Positions 57,997 to 64,000 of a stretch of DNA of 64,000 nucleotides are shown in pieces. A program made the translations under genes and the position numbers. The stretch covers positions 1 to 64,000 of the IMG/VR virus record IMGVR_UViG_3300044609_000988. One strand, written 5' to 3'. Source of the stretch: a virus. Positions within the stretch are counted from its first letter, which is position 1. Every line of letters begins with the position of its first letter. The notes beneath the pieces are model-generated. The model had not been told where the DNA came from. It did not search any database and was given only the letters and a program-made list of their open reading frames with translations.

Positions 57997-59079
57997 ATGT
58001 CTAGATTAAACGTAGGTATTATAGAAGCTGTATCTAAATTTAAAATCCCTACTTTTACTAAAGCACAAAGAGATGCTATGGTGCCAGAAACTGGCATGAT
58101 GATATATAATTCAACTGATCAAATACTTGAAATTTATTTCGGAAAATGGGTAGGTGCTGGAGAAAAAGTATCAGCTTCAGGATCTTCATTCACTGCAACT
58201 GGAGGTACTGTAACAACAGCTGGAGGATATAAAATACATACTTTTTTGGCAAATGATACTTTTGCTATATCTACAGGTACAACTTCAATTGAATATTTAA
58301 TCGTTGCTGGTGGCGGTGGCGGTGGTATGGATATGGGTGGTGGCGGTGGAGCTGGCGGAGTAATTATTGGCTCCACTTCTTTAGGTCCTGGTTCATATCC
58401 AGTAACAGTGGGTGCGGGAGGAAATGGTGCTCCAGCTGCTAGCACAAACGGACAACCAGGCGGTCACCAATATACTATTTCAGCTACCAATGGAATTAAT
58501 TCAACTTTTAACAATTTAACCGCTGTTGGTGGTGGATTTGGTGGTAGTTCTTATTATGGATATCTCCCAAATTATGGCAACGGCAACACTGGTGGTTCTG
58601 GTGGAGGAAATTCTGGCTACAGTGATGGTAATATACGTGGTCCCAAAGCAGGAACTCTTGGTCAAGGAAATAATGGAGGGCAAGGCGGAGGACAATATTA
58701 TTCTGGCGGTGGTGGTGGTGCTGGCGCTGCTGGATCTAATTCCCCAAGCCAAGCAAACGGTGGTATTGGAGTACAAAGTTCAATAACTGGCGTTAGTTAT
58801 TATTGGGGCGGCGGTGGCGGAGGAGCCGCTTATTCTTTAGGATCTGGTGGATCTGGTGGAAATGGTGGTGGCGGTGGTGGCGCTGGCAATAGTCCTGGAA
58901 TAGGTGGGGCTGGATTAAATTCTGGATCTAACGGTGGGCCATCAAATAGTAACCAACCAGGGGGAAATGCTGGCACAAACACTGGTGGCGGTGGTGGTGG
59001 CAGCGCTCATTACAACTCCAACAATAAAGGTGGTAATGGTGGTTCTGGAATAGTTGTAATTAGATACTTATCTACATAA
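57997..59079 (+). CDS. Glycine-rich fibre adhesin (copy 2)
   Basis: A 360-residue paralogue of the previous gene with the same plan: MSRLNVGIIEAVSKFKIPTF, MIYNSTDQILEIYFGKWVG, TTAGGYKIHTFLANDTFAIS, then glycine arrays (IEYLIVAGGGGGGMDMGGGG, GVSYYWGGGGGGAAYSLGSG). Loops between glycine runs differ most from copy 1 (HQYTISATNGINSTFNN; SSYYGYLPNYGNGN), as expected if they contact the receptor. Confidence 0.75.
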   Translation: MSRLNVGIIEAVSKFKIPTFTKAQRDAMVPETGMMIYNSTDQILEIYFGKWVGAGEKVSASGSSFTATGGTVTTAGGYKIHTFLANDTFAISTGTTSIEYLIVAGGGGGGMDMGGGGGAGGVIIGSTSLGPGSYPVTVGAGGNGAPAASTNGQPGGHQYTISATNGINSTFNNLTAVGGGFGGSSYYGYLPNYGNGNTGGSGGGNSGYSDGNIRGPKAGTLGQGNNGGQGGGQYYSGGGGGAGAAGSNSPSQANGGIGVQSSITGVSYYWGGGGGGAAYSLGSGGSGGNGGGGGGAGNSPGIGGAGLNSGSNGGPSNSNQPGGNAGTNTGGGGGGSAHYNSNNKGGNGGSGIVVIRYLST

Positions 59080-59097
59080 TATAAAGGAGAATTAAAA

Positions 59098-59487
59098 ATG
59101 GCACATTTTGCTCAATTAGATGAAAATAACACAGTAACACAAGTAGTTGTAGTTTCTGATGTTGATACTTGTAATGAAGAAGGTTTTGAAGTAGAAGAAA
59201 TTGGACAACAATTTTTAAAAAATATGTATGGACAAGATACTAGGTGGGTGAAAACTTCATACAACGGAACTATAAGAAAAAATTATGCTGGAGTTGGTTA
59301 TACTTATAATGAAAAATTAGATGCTTTTATTCCACCAAAACCATACGAATCTTGGATATTTGACGAAAATTTATTTTATTATGTCGCTCCAGTTCCAAGA
59401 CCAGAAAAAGAAGGCAAAGTCTATTTTTGGGATGAAGAAACTCAAAAATGGAATGAACAAGATTTTATTTCACCATTAAATAATTGA
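59098..59487 (+). CDS. Conserved cyanophage virion-cluster protein
   Basis: A 129-residue protein: MAHFAQLDENNTVTQVVVVS, FLKNMYGQDTRWVKTSYNGT, IRKNYAGVGYTYNEKLDAFI, and PKPYESWIFDENLF. The pattern resembles a family I recall as frequent in cyanomyoviruses next to fibre genes, with no known activity. AAGGAG (59083-59088) gives good initiation. An aromatic/Asp-rich end (YFWDEETQKWNEQD). Confidence 0.7.
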   Translation: MAHFAQLDENNTVTQVVVVSDVDTCNEEGFEVEEIGQQFLKNMYGQDTRWVKTSYNGTIRKNYAGVGYTYNEKLDAFIPPKPYESWIFDENLFYYVAPVPRPEKEGKVYFWDEETQKWNEQDFISPLNN

Positions 59488-59496
59488 TTTAGTATT

Positions 59497-59694
59497 ATGA
59501 AAAAAACATATGTATTGGTAGGTGTTAATACTGCCATTTCTTTACTAAGACCAGGAGCACAATTTTGTCTATCAAACACAAATTTTATTGAGTGGAATGA
59601 TCCAAGACCAGCTCCATCTTGGGACGAAATAATGGAAACTGTATCAAAAATTAAAGAATTTGAAGATACAATACAATCCATAGAATTAGAATAA
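59497..59694 (+). CDS. Small hypothetical protein
   Basis: A 65-residue protein starting MKKTYVLVGVNTAISLLRPG; the segment FIEWNDPRPAPSWDEIMETV resembles the ends of phage fibre-assembly-type proteins (W-x-x-P-x-P-x-W-x-E-I), followed by a helix. An assembly role beside the adhesin genes is plausible but unproven. Confidence 0.55.
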   Translation: MKKTYVLVGVNTAISLLRPGAQFCLSNTNFIEWNDPRPAPSWDEIMETVSKIKEFEDTIQSIELE

Positions 59695-59697
59695 ATA
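59691..59697 (+). promoter_or_regulatory. Late-promoter motif ATAAATA
   Basis: ATAAATA overlaps the previous stop codon and lies 29 bases before ATG 59727. Confidence 0.5.
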
Positions 59698-59726
59698 ATA
59701 CAGTCACATCATTTTACATTACGATT

Positions 59727-59909
59727 ATGGACACTGAACAACTCAAAAAGAACTTCGAAGAGCAACTTGCTACTGCCGAAAAGCAGATTATTGATCTCGA
59801 AGCAAATCTAGAAAAAGCAAAAGAGTATCGCCTTAAACTTCAAGGTGGTCTCGAAACTCTAGCTCTTCTTAATCCTCCAGAAGAAGCAGAAGAAGCTTCA
59901 GCAGAATAA
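59727..59909 (+). CDS. Small coiled-coil protein
   Basis: A 60-residue protein: MDTEQLKKNFEEQLATAEKQ, IIDLEANLEKAKEYRLKLQG, ending in an acidic tail (PPEEAEEASAE). One continuous coiled coil. Small coiled-coil proteins with this outline occur before gp13 in cyanomyoviruses; role unknown. A terminator follows at once. Confidence 0.65.
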   Translation: MDTEQLKKNFEEQLATAEKQIIDLEANLEKAKEYRLKLQGGLETLALLNPPEEAEEASAE

Positions 59910-59916
59910 CCTCAAG

Positions 59917-59949
59917 TCCCTTCTTGATAAATACAAGAAGGGATTTTTT
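59917..59949 (+). terminator. Terminator whose loop is the late-promoter motif
   Basis: CCCTTCTTG (59917-59925) and CAAGAAGGG (59933-59941) form a perfect 9-bp stem. The 7-base loop is exactly ATAAATA (59926-59932), the late motif for gp13 (ATG 59962, 29 bases after it). GATTTTTT completes a standard terminator. Confidence 0.8.
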
Positions 59950-59961
59950 GTATCTAATTAA

Positions 59962-60792
59962 ATGGCACAGCCATCATCAAGACAGGAATTGATTGACTAC
60001 TGTAAGAGACAGTTGGGTGCTCCTGTGCTGCAAATCAATATTGCAGATTCTCAGGTTGATGATATCATCGATACTGCTATACAGTATTATCAAGAATATC
60101 ATTATGATGGCATTGAAAAGATGTATCTAAAGCATGAATTTACTGAAGAAGATGTACTAAGATTTACCGAGACAGATGAGATTACTTCTACAGATGATCC
60201 AGACGGATCTGTATGGAAAAATAGAAAAAATTTCATAGAAGTTCCTGATCATGTAATTGGTATTGAAAAAGTATTTGGAGTTACTTCCAATCTTTCTTCG
60301 AATGAAATGTGGGGATTGAGTAACCAGTATTTCCTACTTGATATTTTTTCTTTCTCATCTGGTTATACTTTTGGCAACTTTGATATGTCATATTACTATA
60401 TGATCAAGCAGTATTTTGAAACTCTTGACATGGTAGTTAACGTTGGTGGATTAGTACAATACCGTTTCAACAAACGTCAAGATAGATTATACCTTGATAT
60501 TGACAGAACAAGAATTAAGGAAGGTAGATATTTAGTTATTGAATGCTACAGAGCATTAAACCCAGCAGAATGGAATCAAATCTGGAATGATAGTTTTATC
60601 AAACGTTATGTCACTGCTTTGATGAAACGCCAGTGGGGAATGAATTTAATTAAATATAACAATGTTCAGTTGCCTGGTGGCATTACATTAAATGGTCGTC
60701 AAATCTGGGAGGATGGCGATGCTGAAGTCAAAGATCTGGAATCAAGAATATTTACAGATTACTCCCTACCTCCAATGGATATGATCGGATAA
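59962..60792 (+). CDS. gp13: Neck protein gp13
   Basis: A 276-residue protein (T4 gp13 is 309). Landmarks: SSRQELIDYCKRQLGAPVLQ at the N-terminus, VDDIIDTAIQYYQEYHYDG, and VECYRALNPAEWNQIW-like IECYRALNPAEWNQIWND near the end, plus KRYVTALMKRQWGMNLIKY. gp13 and gp14 form the neck that closes the filled head and joins the tail. Directly followed by gp14 (1 base). Confidence 0.92.
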   Translation: MAQPSSRQELIDYCKRQLGAPVLQINIADSQVDDIIDTAIQYYQEYHYDGIEKMYLKHEFTEEDVLRFTETDEITSTDDPDGSVWKNRKNFIEVPDHVIGIEKVFGVTSNLSSNEMWGLSNQYFLLDIFSFSSGYTFGNFDMSYYYMIKQYFETLDMVVNVGGLVQYRFNKRQDRLYLDIDRTRIKEGRYLVIECYRALNPAEWNQIWNDSFIKRYVTALMKRQWGMNLIKYNNVQLPGGITLNGRQIWEDGDAEVKDLESRIFTDYSLPPMDMIG

Positions 60793-60793
60793 G

Positions 60794-61666
60794 ATGCCTA
60801 CCAGTCCTTATTTTCCAAGCTACTACGATGGTTATCAAGGTGAACAAGACCTAGTTCAGGATCTTGTTGACGAGCAGATTAAGCTGTTCGGTTCTGATAT
60901 CTATTATCTACCAAGAACTCTTCTTAAAGATAATACTTTAGATGATTTAATTTACTCTAAATTTGAAGAGCAATTTCAAATTGAAATGCTATTGCAAAAT
61001 GTGAGTGGATTTGGTGAGTCAGAATTTATTAGTAAATTTGGTCTTAAGATAACACAAGAAATTAGATTTAATGTTTCTTCTCGGAGATGGAGACAAGAAG
61101 GTACTGCATTTGGTTTGGATGCCAGACCTTTGGAAGGAGATCTATTATTCTTTCCATTGACCAAAGACTTGTATGAAATTAAATTTGTGCAAGTAGAGGA
61201 AGTATTTTTCCAGTTTGGTCAATTGCCATTCTATTCTATTACTGCAGAAATTTATGAGATGGGCAATGAATCTATCGATACTGGAGTTGCTGATATTGAT
61301 CTAATCGAAAGCATTCTATCTCCAGCTATTGACATTGTTATGCTGGAAGATAGTGGTACAGAAAATTATATTGTTGGGGAAATTGTAACTGGATCTGTAT
61401 CCGACGTTACTGCAAAAGTTTCAAAATGGAATTCCCAAACAAGAACACTTACTGTTATTACTAGGACAGGAACGTTTGTTGAAGAAGAAAATATTGTTGG
61501 GGAAGATAGTGATGCTTCGTGGACAGTAGAATCATTCTCTACATTAGAGGACCCAAATAACAATTACGAAGAAAATAAATATATTGAAGACACTGCCGAT
61601 GATCTTTTAGATTTTTCTGAGGGTAATCCTTTCGGTGAGTATGGTAATTTTATGGATAGCTTCTAA
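60794..61666 (+). CDS. gp14: Neck protein gp14
   Basis: A 290-residue protein (T4 gp14 is 256). The opening QDLVDEQIKLFGSDIYYLPR and LEGDLLFFPLTKDLYEIKFV, plus VFFQFGQLPFYSITAEIYEM, fit the family. The C-terminal 100 residues form a separate acidic beta part (ENYIVGEIVTGSVSDVTAKV). It acts with gp13 at the head-tail joint. The stop overlaps the gp15 start by one base (TAATG). Confidence 0.9.
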   Translation: MPTSPYFPSYYDGYQGEQDLVQDLVDEQIKLFGSDIYYLPRTLLKDNTLDDLIYSKFEEQFQIEMLLQNVSGFGESEFISKFGLKITQEIRFNVSSRRWRQEGTAFGLDARPLEGDLLFFPLTKDLYEIKFVQVEEVFFQFGQLPFYSITAEIYEMGNESIDTGVADIDLIESILSPAIDIVMLEDSGTENYIVGEIVTGSVSDVTAKVSKWNSQTRTLTVITRTGTFVEEENIVGEDSDASWTVESFSTLEDPNNNYEENKYIEDTADDLLDFSEGNPFGEYGNFMDSF

Positions 61667-62478
61667 TGTTAGGTACACATTTTTATAACGAGGCAATTAA
61701 AAAAACAGTTGTCGGATTCGGAACTCTTTTCAATAATTTAGAAGTTCAGCGTAAAGATCCCCAGACAGGGGAGATGCTTGAAGTTCAAAAGGTTCCTATT
61801 GGATATGGTCCAAAGGATAAGTTTGTTCGTAGAATTGAGGAGAACCCCGATCCTACTCCAGGTGCTCCTTATGAGTATATGAGGATTCCTCGTATCTATT
61901 TTGAAATGACTGGTATTAATTATGATGGCGGACGTAAAGTAAGTCCTATACAAAAATACAAAAATATTATTTCTGATAATGGAAACGAGGTGAGAGTTCA
62001 GTATGTTCCAGTACCTTATAACATTAGCTTTGAGCTTGGCGTTTTAGCAAAGTCACAAGATGATGGACTACAGATTGTAGAACAGATTTTACCATACTTC
62101 CAACCAAATTTCAACGTCACTATCAATTTTATTCCCGAGATGGATGAAAAGAAAGATGTTGCTATTGTATTGAATAGTGTTGATCTAGATGATTCGTGGG
62201 ATGGTGATTTTAAAAGTAGGAGACAAATTATTTGGACTTTTCAGTTCACTGCTAAGTCATATATTTACGGTCCCTTCAATCAGGCTGACATCATTCGTAA
62301 GGCAATTATTTACGAAACTGTTGGTGATCTTGATCAAAACAAACGTAATGCTAGATTTACCTACACACCAGAAGCACTTGAAGATAAAAATGATGATGGT
62401 GTTATCAATGCTTTAGATGATGCTTTATTAACAGCAGATGATGACTTTGGATTTAATGGAGAGATTGATCTACTATGA
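61666..62478 (+). CDS. gp15: Tail terminator / sheath stabiliser gp15
   Basis: A 270-residue protein (T4 gp15 is 272). It shares the T4 hallmark QIVEQILPYFQPNFNVTINF and SRRQIIWTFQFTAKSYIYGP; the start MLGTHFYNEAIKKTVVGFGT matches the family opening. gp15 hexamers cap the tail tube and sheath and meet gp13/gp14. The extreme C-terminus has EDKNDDGVINALDDALL (about 243-259), a dockerin-like calcium-binding loop pattern. gp16 overlaps by ATGA. Confidence 0.92.
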   Translation: MLGTHFYNEAIKKTVVGFGTLFNNLEVQRKDPQTGEMLEVQKVPIGYGPKDKFVRRIEENPDPTPGAPYEYMRIPRIYFEMTGINYDGGRKVSPIQKYKNIISDNGNEVRVQYVPVPYNISFELGVLAKSQDDGLQIVEQILPYFQPNFNVTINFIPEMDEKKDVAIVLNSVDLDDSWDGDFKSRRQIIWTFQFTAKSYIYGPFNQADIIRKAIIYETVGDLDQNKRNARFTYTPEALEDKNDDGVINALDDALLTADDDFGFNGEIDLL

Positions 62479-62897
62479 ACGAATTTGAAAAGAATATGGA
62501 ACAAATATTTGACATTGAAGTTACATCAGAAGAAACAGAAATTATACAAGAAAAGCCAACTGCCCCAGTTAAAAAAGAAGATCCAGAAAAAGATTACGAA
62601 TATACCAGGGGTCAGCTCTACGACCTCATAGAGAAGGGCCAGGAGGCCGTACAAGGGGCCTTAGAGGTTGCTCAGGAGTCTGGGCACCCCCGAGCATTTG
62701 AAGTCGCTGTGAACGCTATGAAGCAGGTCTCAGACATGACTGATAAATTAATTGATCTTCAGAAGAAGATGAAGGATCTTGACGCTCCTATTAAAGGTAA
62801 AGGACCTACCACAGTTAACAACACAATGTTTGTTGGTAGCACCGCCGACCTGCAGAAAATGCTCAAGGATATGGGCAAAAACATGGCAGAAGAATAA
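62475..62897 (+). CDS. gp16: Small terminase subunit gp16
   Basis: A 140-residue protein (T4 gp16 is 164). An acidic N-terminus is followed by a helical core (YTRGQLYDLIEKGQEAVQGA; GHPRAFEVAVNAMKQVSDMT; DKLIDLQKKMKDLD), then the C-terminal VNNTMFVGSTADLQKMLKDM that parallels T4 IQNATVFMGSPTEL. It recognises concatemeric DNA and regulates gp17 during packaging. Bases 62605-62735 are GC-rich compared with the flanks. Confidence 0.9.
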   Translation: MNEFEKNMEQIFDIEVTSEETEIIQEKPTAPVKKEDPEKDYEYTRGQLYDLIEKGQEAVQGALEVAQESGHPRAFEVAVNAMKQVSDMTDKLIDLQKKMKDLDAPIKGKGPTTVNNTMFVGSTADLQKMLKDMGKNMAEE

Positions 62898-62900
62898 ATA
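62894..62900 (+). promoter_or_regulatory. Late-promoter motif ATAAATA
   Basis: ATAAATA overlaps the gp16 stop codon and lies 20 bases before ATG 62921; AAAAGGAAAA between them is the ribosome binding site. Confidence 0.55.
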
Positions 62901-62920
62901 TCAAATAAAAGGAAAAAACA

Positions 62921-63190
62921 ATGAGAATTAAATTACTCGGAACTGTTGTAACTCTTTCAACTACTCCAAACGAAATCAGCACAACTGCTACTGATGTTTT
63001 ACTTGTTCACGATGCTGGTGGTAATGCTGGAAGAACTATCACCCTCTATGAAGCTGATGGAACTACAGTAGTTGGTTCCTTTTATTCCAATCCAGGAACA
63101 GAACTTGTGCTTCACAAAAAAGCAGGACAAAAATTAAAAGTAGATACTGGATCGGATGTTCGTGCTACACCAGTTGGTTATTTCTCGTAA
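62921..63190 (+). CDS. Small beta-rich conserved protein, probably structural
   Basis: An 89-residue protein starting MRIKLLGTVVTLSTTPNEIS. Strand-turn pattern throughout (TDVLLVHDAGGNAGRTITLY, VVGSFYSNPGTELVLHKKAG, QKLKVDTGSDVRATPVGYF). The composition suggests a small beta sandwich or decoration protein. Own late motif and good ribosome binding site predict high late expression. It overlaps the next gene by one base. Confidence 0.65.
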   Translation: MRIKLLGTVVTLSTTPNEISTTATDVLLVHDAGGNAGRTITLYEADGTTVVGSFYSNPGTELVLHKKAGQKLKVDTGSDVRATPVGYFS

Positions 63191-63669
63191 TGAAAAAAAG
63201 AGTTCCCACAGAAAGAGAGATAGCCAGAAAACATGGAGTCTCTGTCAAATATGTTATACGTCAAGCTGAAGTTGGTTCTACTGTAGAGCGTGAGCATGTT
63301 ACTGACCACAAAGCTGCCTATGAAATTGCTCTACAGCATTTAGATGAATTTCCAGATTACTACAAACATTTACTAGCAATGGAAAAGAAAATGAAAGCAG
63401 AATATAAAAAGAAAAAAACTTATAAAGAAATAAAAGAATCATTGGTGGCAGAAAACCACATTGATGTTGCCATGGGCAGAGAACTTGATGATGAAGGAGC
63501 AATGATCATGAATCAAATTGAAGAGATTAAACATTGTTGTGATCGTCTCAAAATGTCTATTAAGTCACCCACAATGCAGGTTCCTGGTTGGGTTCAATCC
63601 AAGGTAACTCTTGCTGCTGATTATATGGATTCTGTTGCGTCATACATGGACAACAAGCACGAAGGGTGA
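63190..63669 (+). CDS. DUF5661-domain protein with C-terminal helical module
   Basis: A 159-residue protein. Residues 1-65 match the DUF5661 pattern (RVPTEREIARKHGVSVKYVI; EREHVTDHKAAYEIALQHLDEFPDYYKHLLAME in pieces). After a Lys-rich linker, residues about 105-155 form a second module (IEEIKHCCDRLKMSIKSPTM; PGWVQSKVTLAADYMDSVAS) that I recall as an independent small domain in cyanophage proteins, so this looks like a two-domain fusion. Function unknown. Confidence 0.7.
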   Translation: MKKRVPTEREIARKHGVSVKYVIRQAEVGSTVEREHVTDHKAAYEIALQHLDEFPDYYKHLLAMEKKMKAEYKKKKTYKEIKESLVAENHIDVAMGRELDDEGAMIMNQIEEIKHCCDRLKMSIKSPTMQVPGWVQSKVTLAADYMDSVASYMDNKHEG

Positions 63670-63721
63670 GCATTCCTTAACAAAACTTCGGTAACTATTG
63701 TAACACCATAAACATGGTATT

Positions 63722-63728
63722 CTAAATA
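63722..63728 (+). promoter_or_regulatory. Late-promoter motif CTAAATA
   Basis: CTAAATA lies 28 bases before ATG 63757. Confidence 0.45.
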
Positions 63729-63756
63729 TAATATTGACCTTATACAGGTGAGAACT

Positions 63757-63993
63757 ATGAATACCAAAACATGCCCAAAGTGTGGTGCTCAATGGATTGA
63801 CAATCAGCACTTCTGGACTGGCACGAACAAGAAAGGTGACGAATCAGAACTTGCTTCTTTGGTTTGTGACAAGTTTGGTGATGCTACATGCATCAATCCC
63901 TGCAAAGGAACCACTGATGGAAAGGGTTGGGAAAATAGATTAAATAATATGGATGCTATTGATAAAGATATTGAGCGTAGTTTGAATGGCTGA
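63757..63993 (+). CDS. Small zinc-ribbon-like protein
   Basis: A 78-residue protein from ATG 63757, preferred over GTG 63748 because AGGTGAG (63746-63752) is then its ribosome binding site. CPKCGAQW at about residues 6-13, with further Cys at LVCDKFGDATCINPCKG (about 36-52), fits a zinc ribbon. It stands just before the expected position of the large terminase gene. Function unknown. Confidence 0.65.
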   Translation: MNTKTCPKCGAQWIDNQHFWTGTNKKGDESELASLVCDKFGDATCINPCKGTTDGKGWENRLNNMDAIDKDIERSLNG

Positions 63994-64000
63994 TGACATT
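63986..64000 (+). CDS. Possible start of the next gene (cut by the window end)
   Basis: ATG 63986 opens an in-frame reading (MADDI) that overlaps the preceding stop by 8 bases and runs off the window. In T4-like order the large terminase gene gp17 would come next, but five codons cannot show this. Confidence 0.3.

Noticed and set aside
1-64000. Genes on the minus strand
   Set aside because: All minus-strand frames of appreciable length lie antisense to well-supported + genes and none shows a recognisable family or start signal.
1-64000. tRNA genes, common in T4-like phages
   Set aside because: Non-coding gaps were read for GTTCRANNC-type arms and cloverleaf potential; none was convincing. 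A tRNAscan run would be decisive.

Overview
The window is one strand-coherent block (every supported gene reads on +) of a T4-like contractile-tailed phage genome, most likely a cyanophage (cyanomyovirus). The case rests on recognisable T4-type virion genes in T4-like order (gp25, gp6, gp8, then gp13, gp14, gp15, gp16), on ATAAATA/CTAAATA late-promoter motifs ahead of virion genes, and on families typical of cyanomyoviruses (DUF4815 and YHYH-domain virion proteins, a DUF5661 protein, a 48-residue basic protein). The cyanobacterial host is an inference. No photosynthesis gene, tRNA, integrase or CRISPR array was seen.

Layout. 1-9963: about 34 small, mostly uncharacterised genes, often chained by ATGA/TGATG overlaps: a thioredoxin-fold protein, zinc-ribbon proteins, several small membrane proteins, an SPFH-tail-like protein, and one isolated 529-residue gene (3997-5586) that carries its own late-promoter motif. 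9964-10478: a 515-base non-coding region with two inverted TTTTCCACA boxes, repeated TTCGAG motifs and stacked promoter elements; it is the best origin candidate here. 10479-15444: single-gene cassettes, several in a visibly GC-rich block (13.1-14.3 kb), each with its own promoter. 15445-15761: a strong terminator followed by palindromes and direct repeats. 15762-17275: small genes leading into the tail module (PAAR-like tip candidate, basic 48-mer). 17305-59694: baseplate and fibre genes, dominated by four giant genes (3168, 2698, 1619 and 3077 aa, together about half the window), then three adhesin genes sharing one N-terminal cassette with fibrinogen-like C-termini, and two glycine-rich adhesin genes. 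59962-62897: neck proteins gp13 and gp14, tail terminator gp15, small terminase gp16. The window ends in conserved small genes that probably lead into gp17.

How it works together. The accessory region looks like a regulon. A 24-bp dyad (outer arms TGTGnCA and TGGCACA) recurs 16 times between 1.7 and 14.8 kb. In 14 copies a -10 hexamer lies 27-31 bp downstream, whether or not a -35 hexamer is present. In several copies the -35 TTGAC sits inside a GGGGC/GCCCC stem-loop that can terminate the upstream unit, giving a combined terminator, operator and promoter cassette. I know of no description of this dyad. The arrangement resembles the PeSL (early promoter plus stem-loop) shuffling cassettes of T4-type phages. 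A matching late version occurs before gp13, where a perfect 9-bp terminator stem encloses exactly the late motif ATAAATA.
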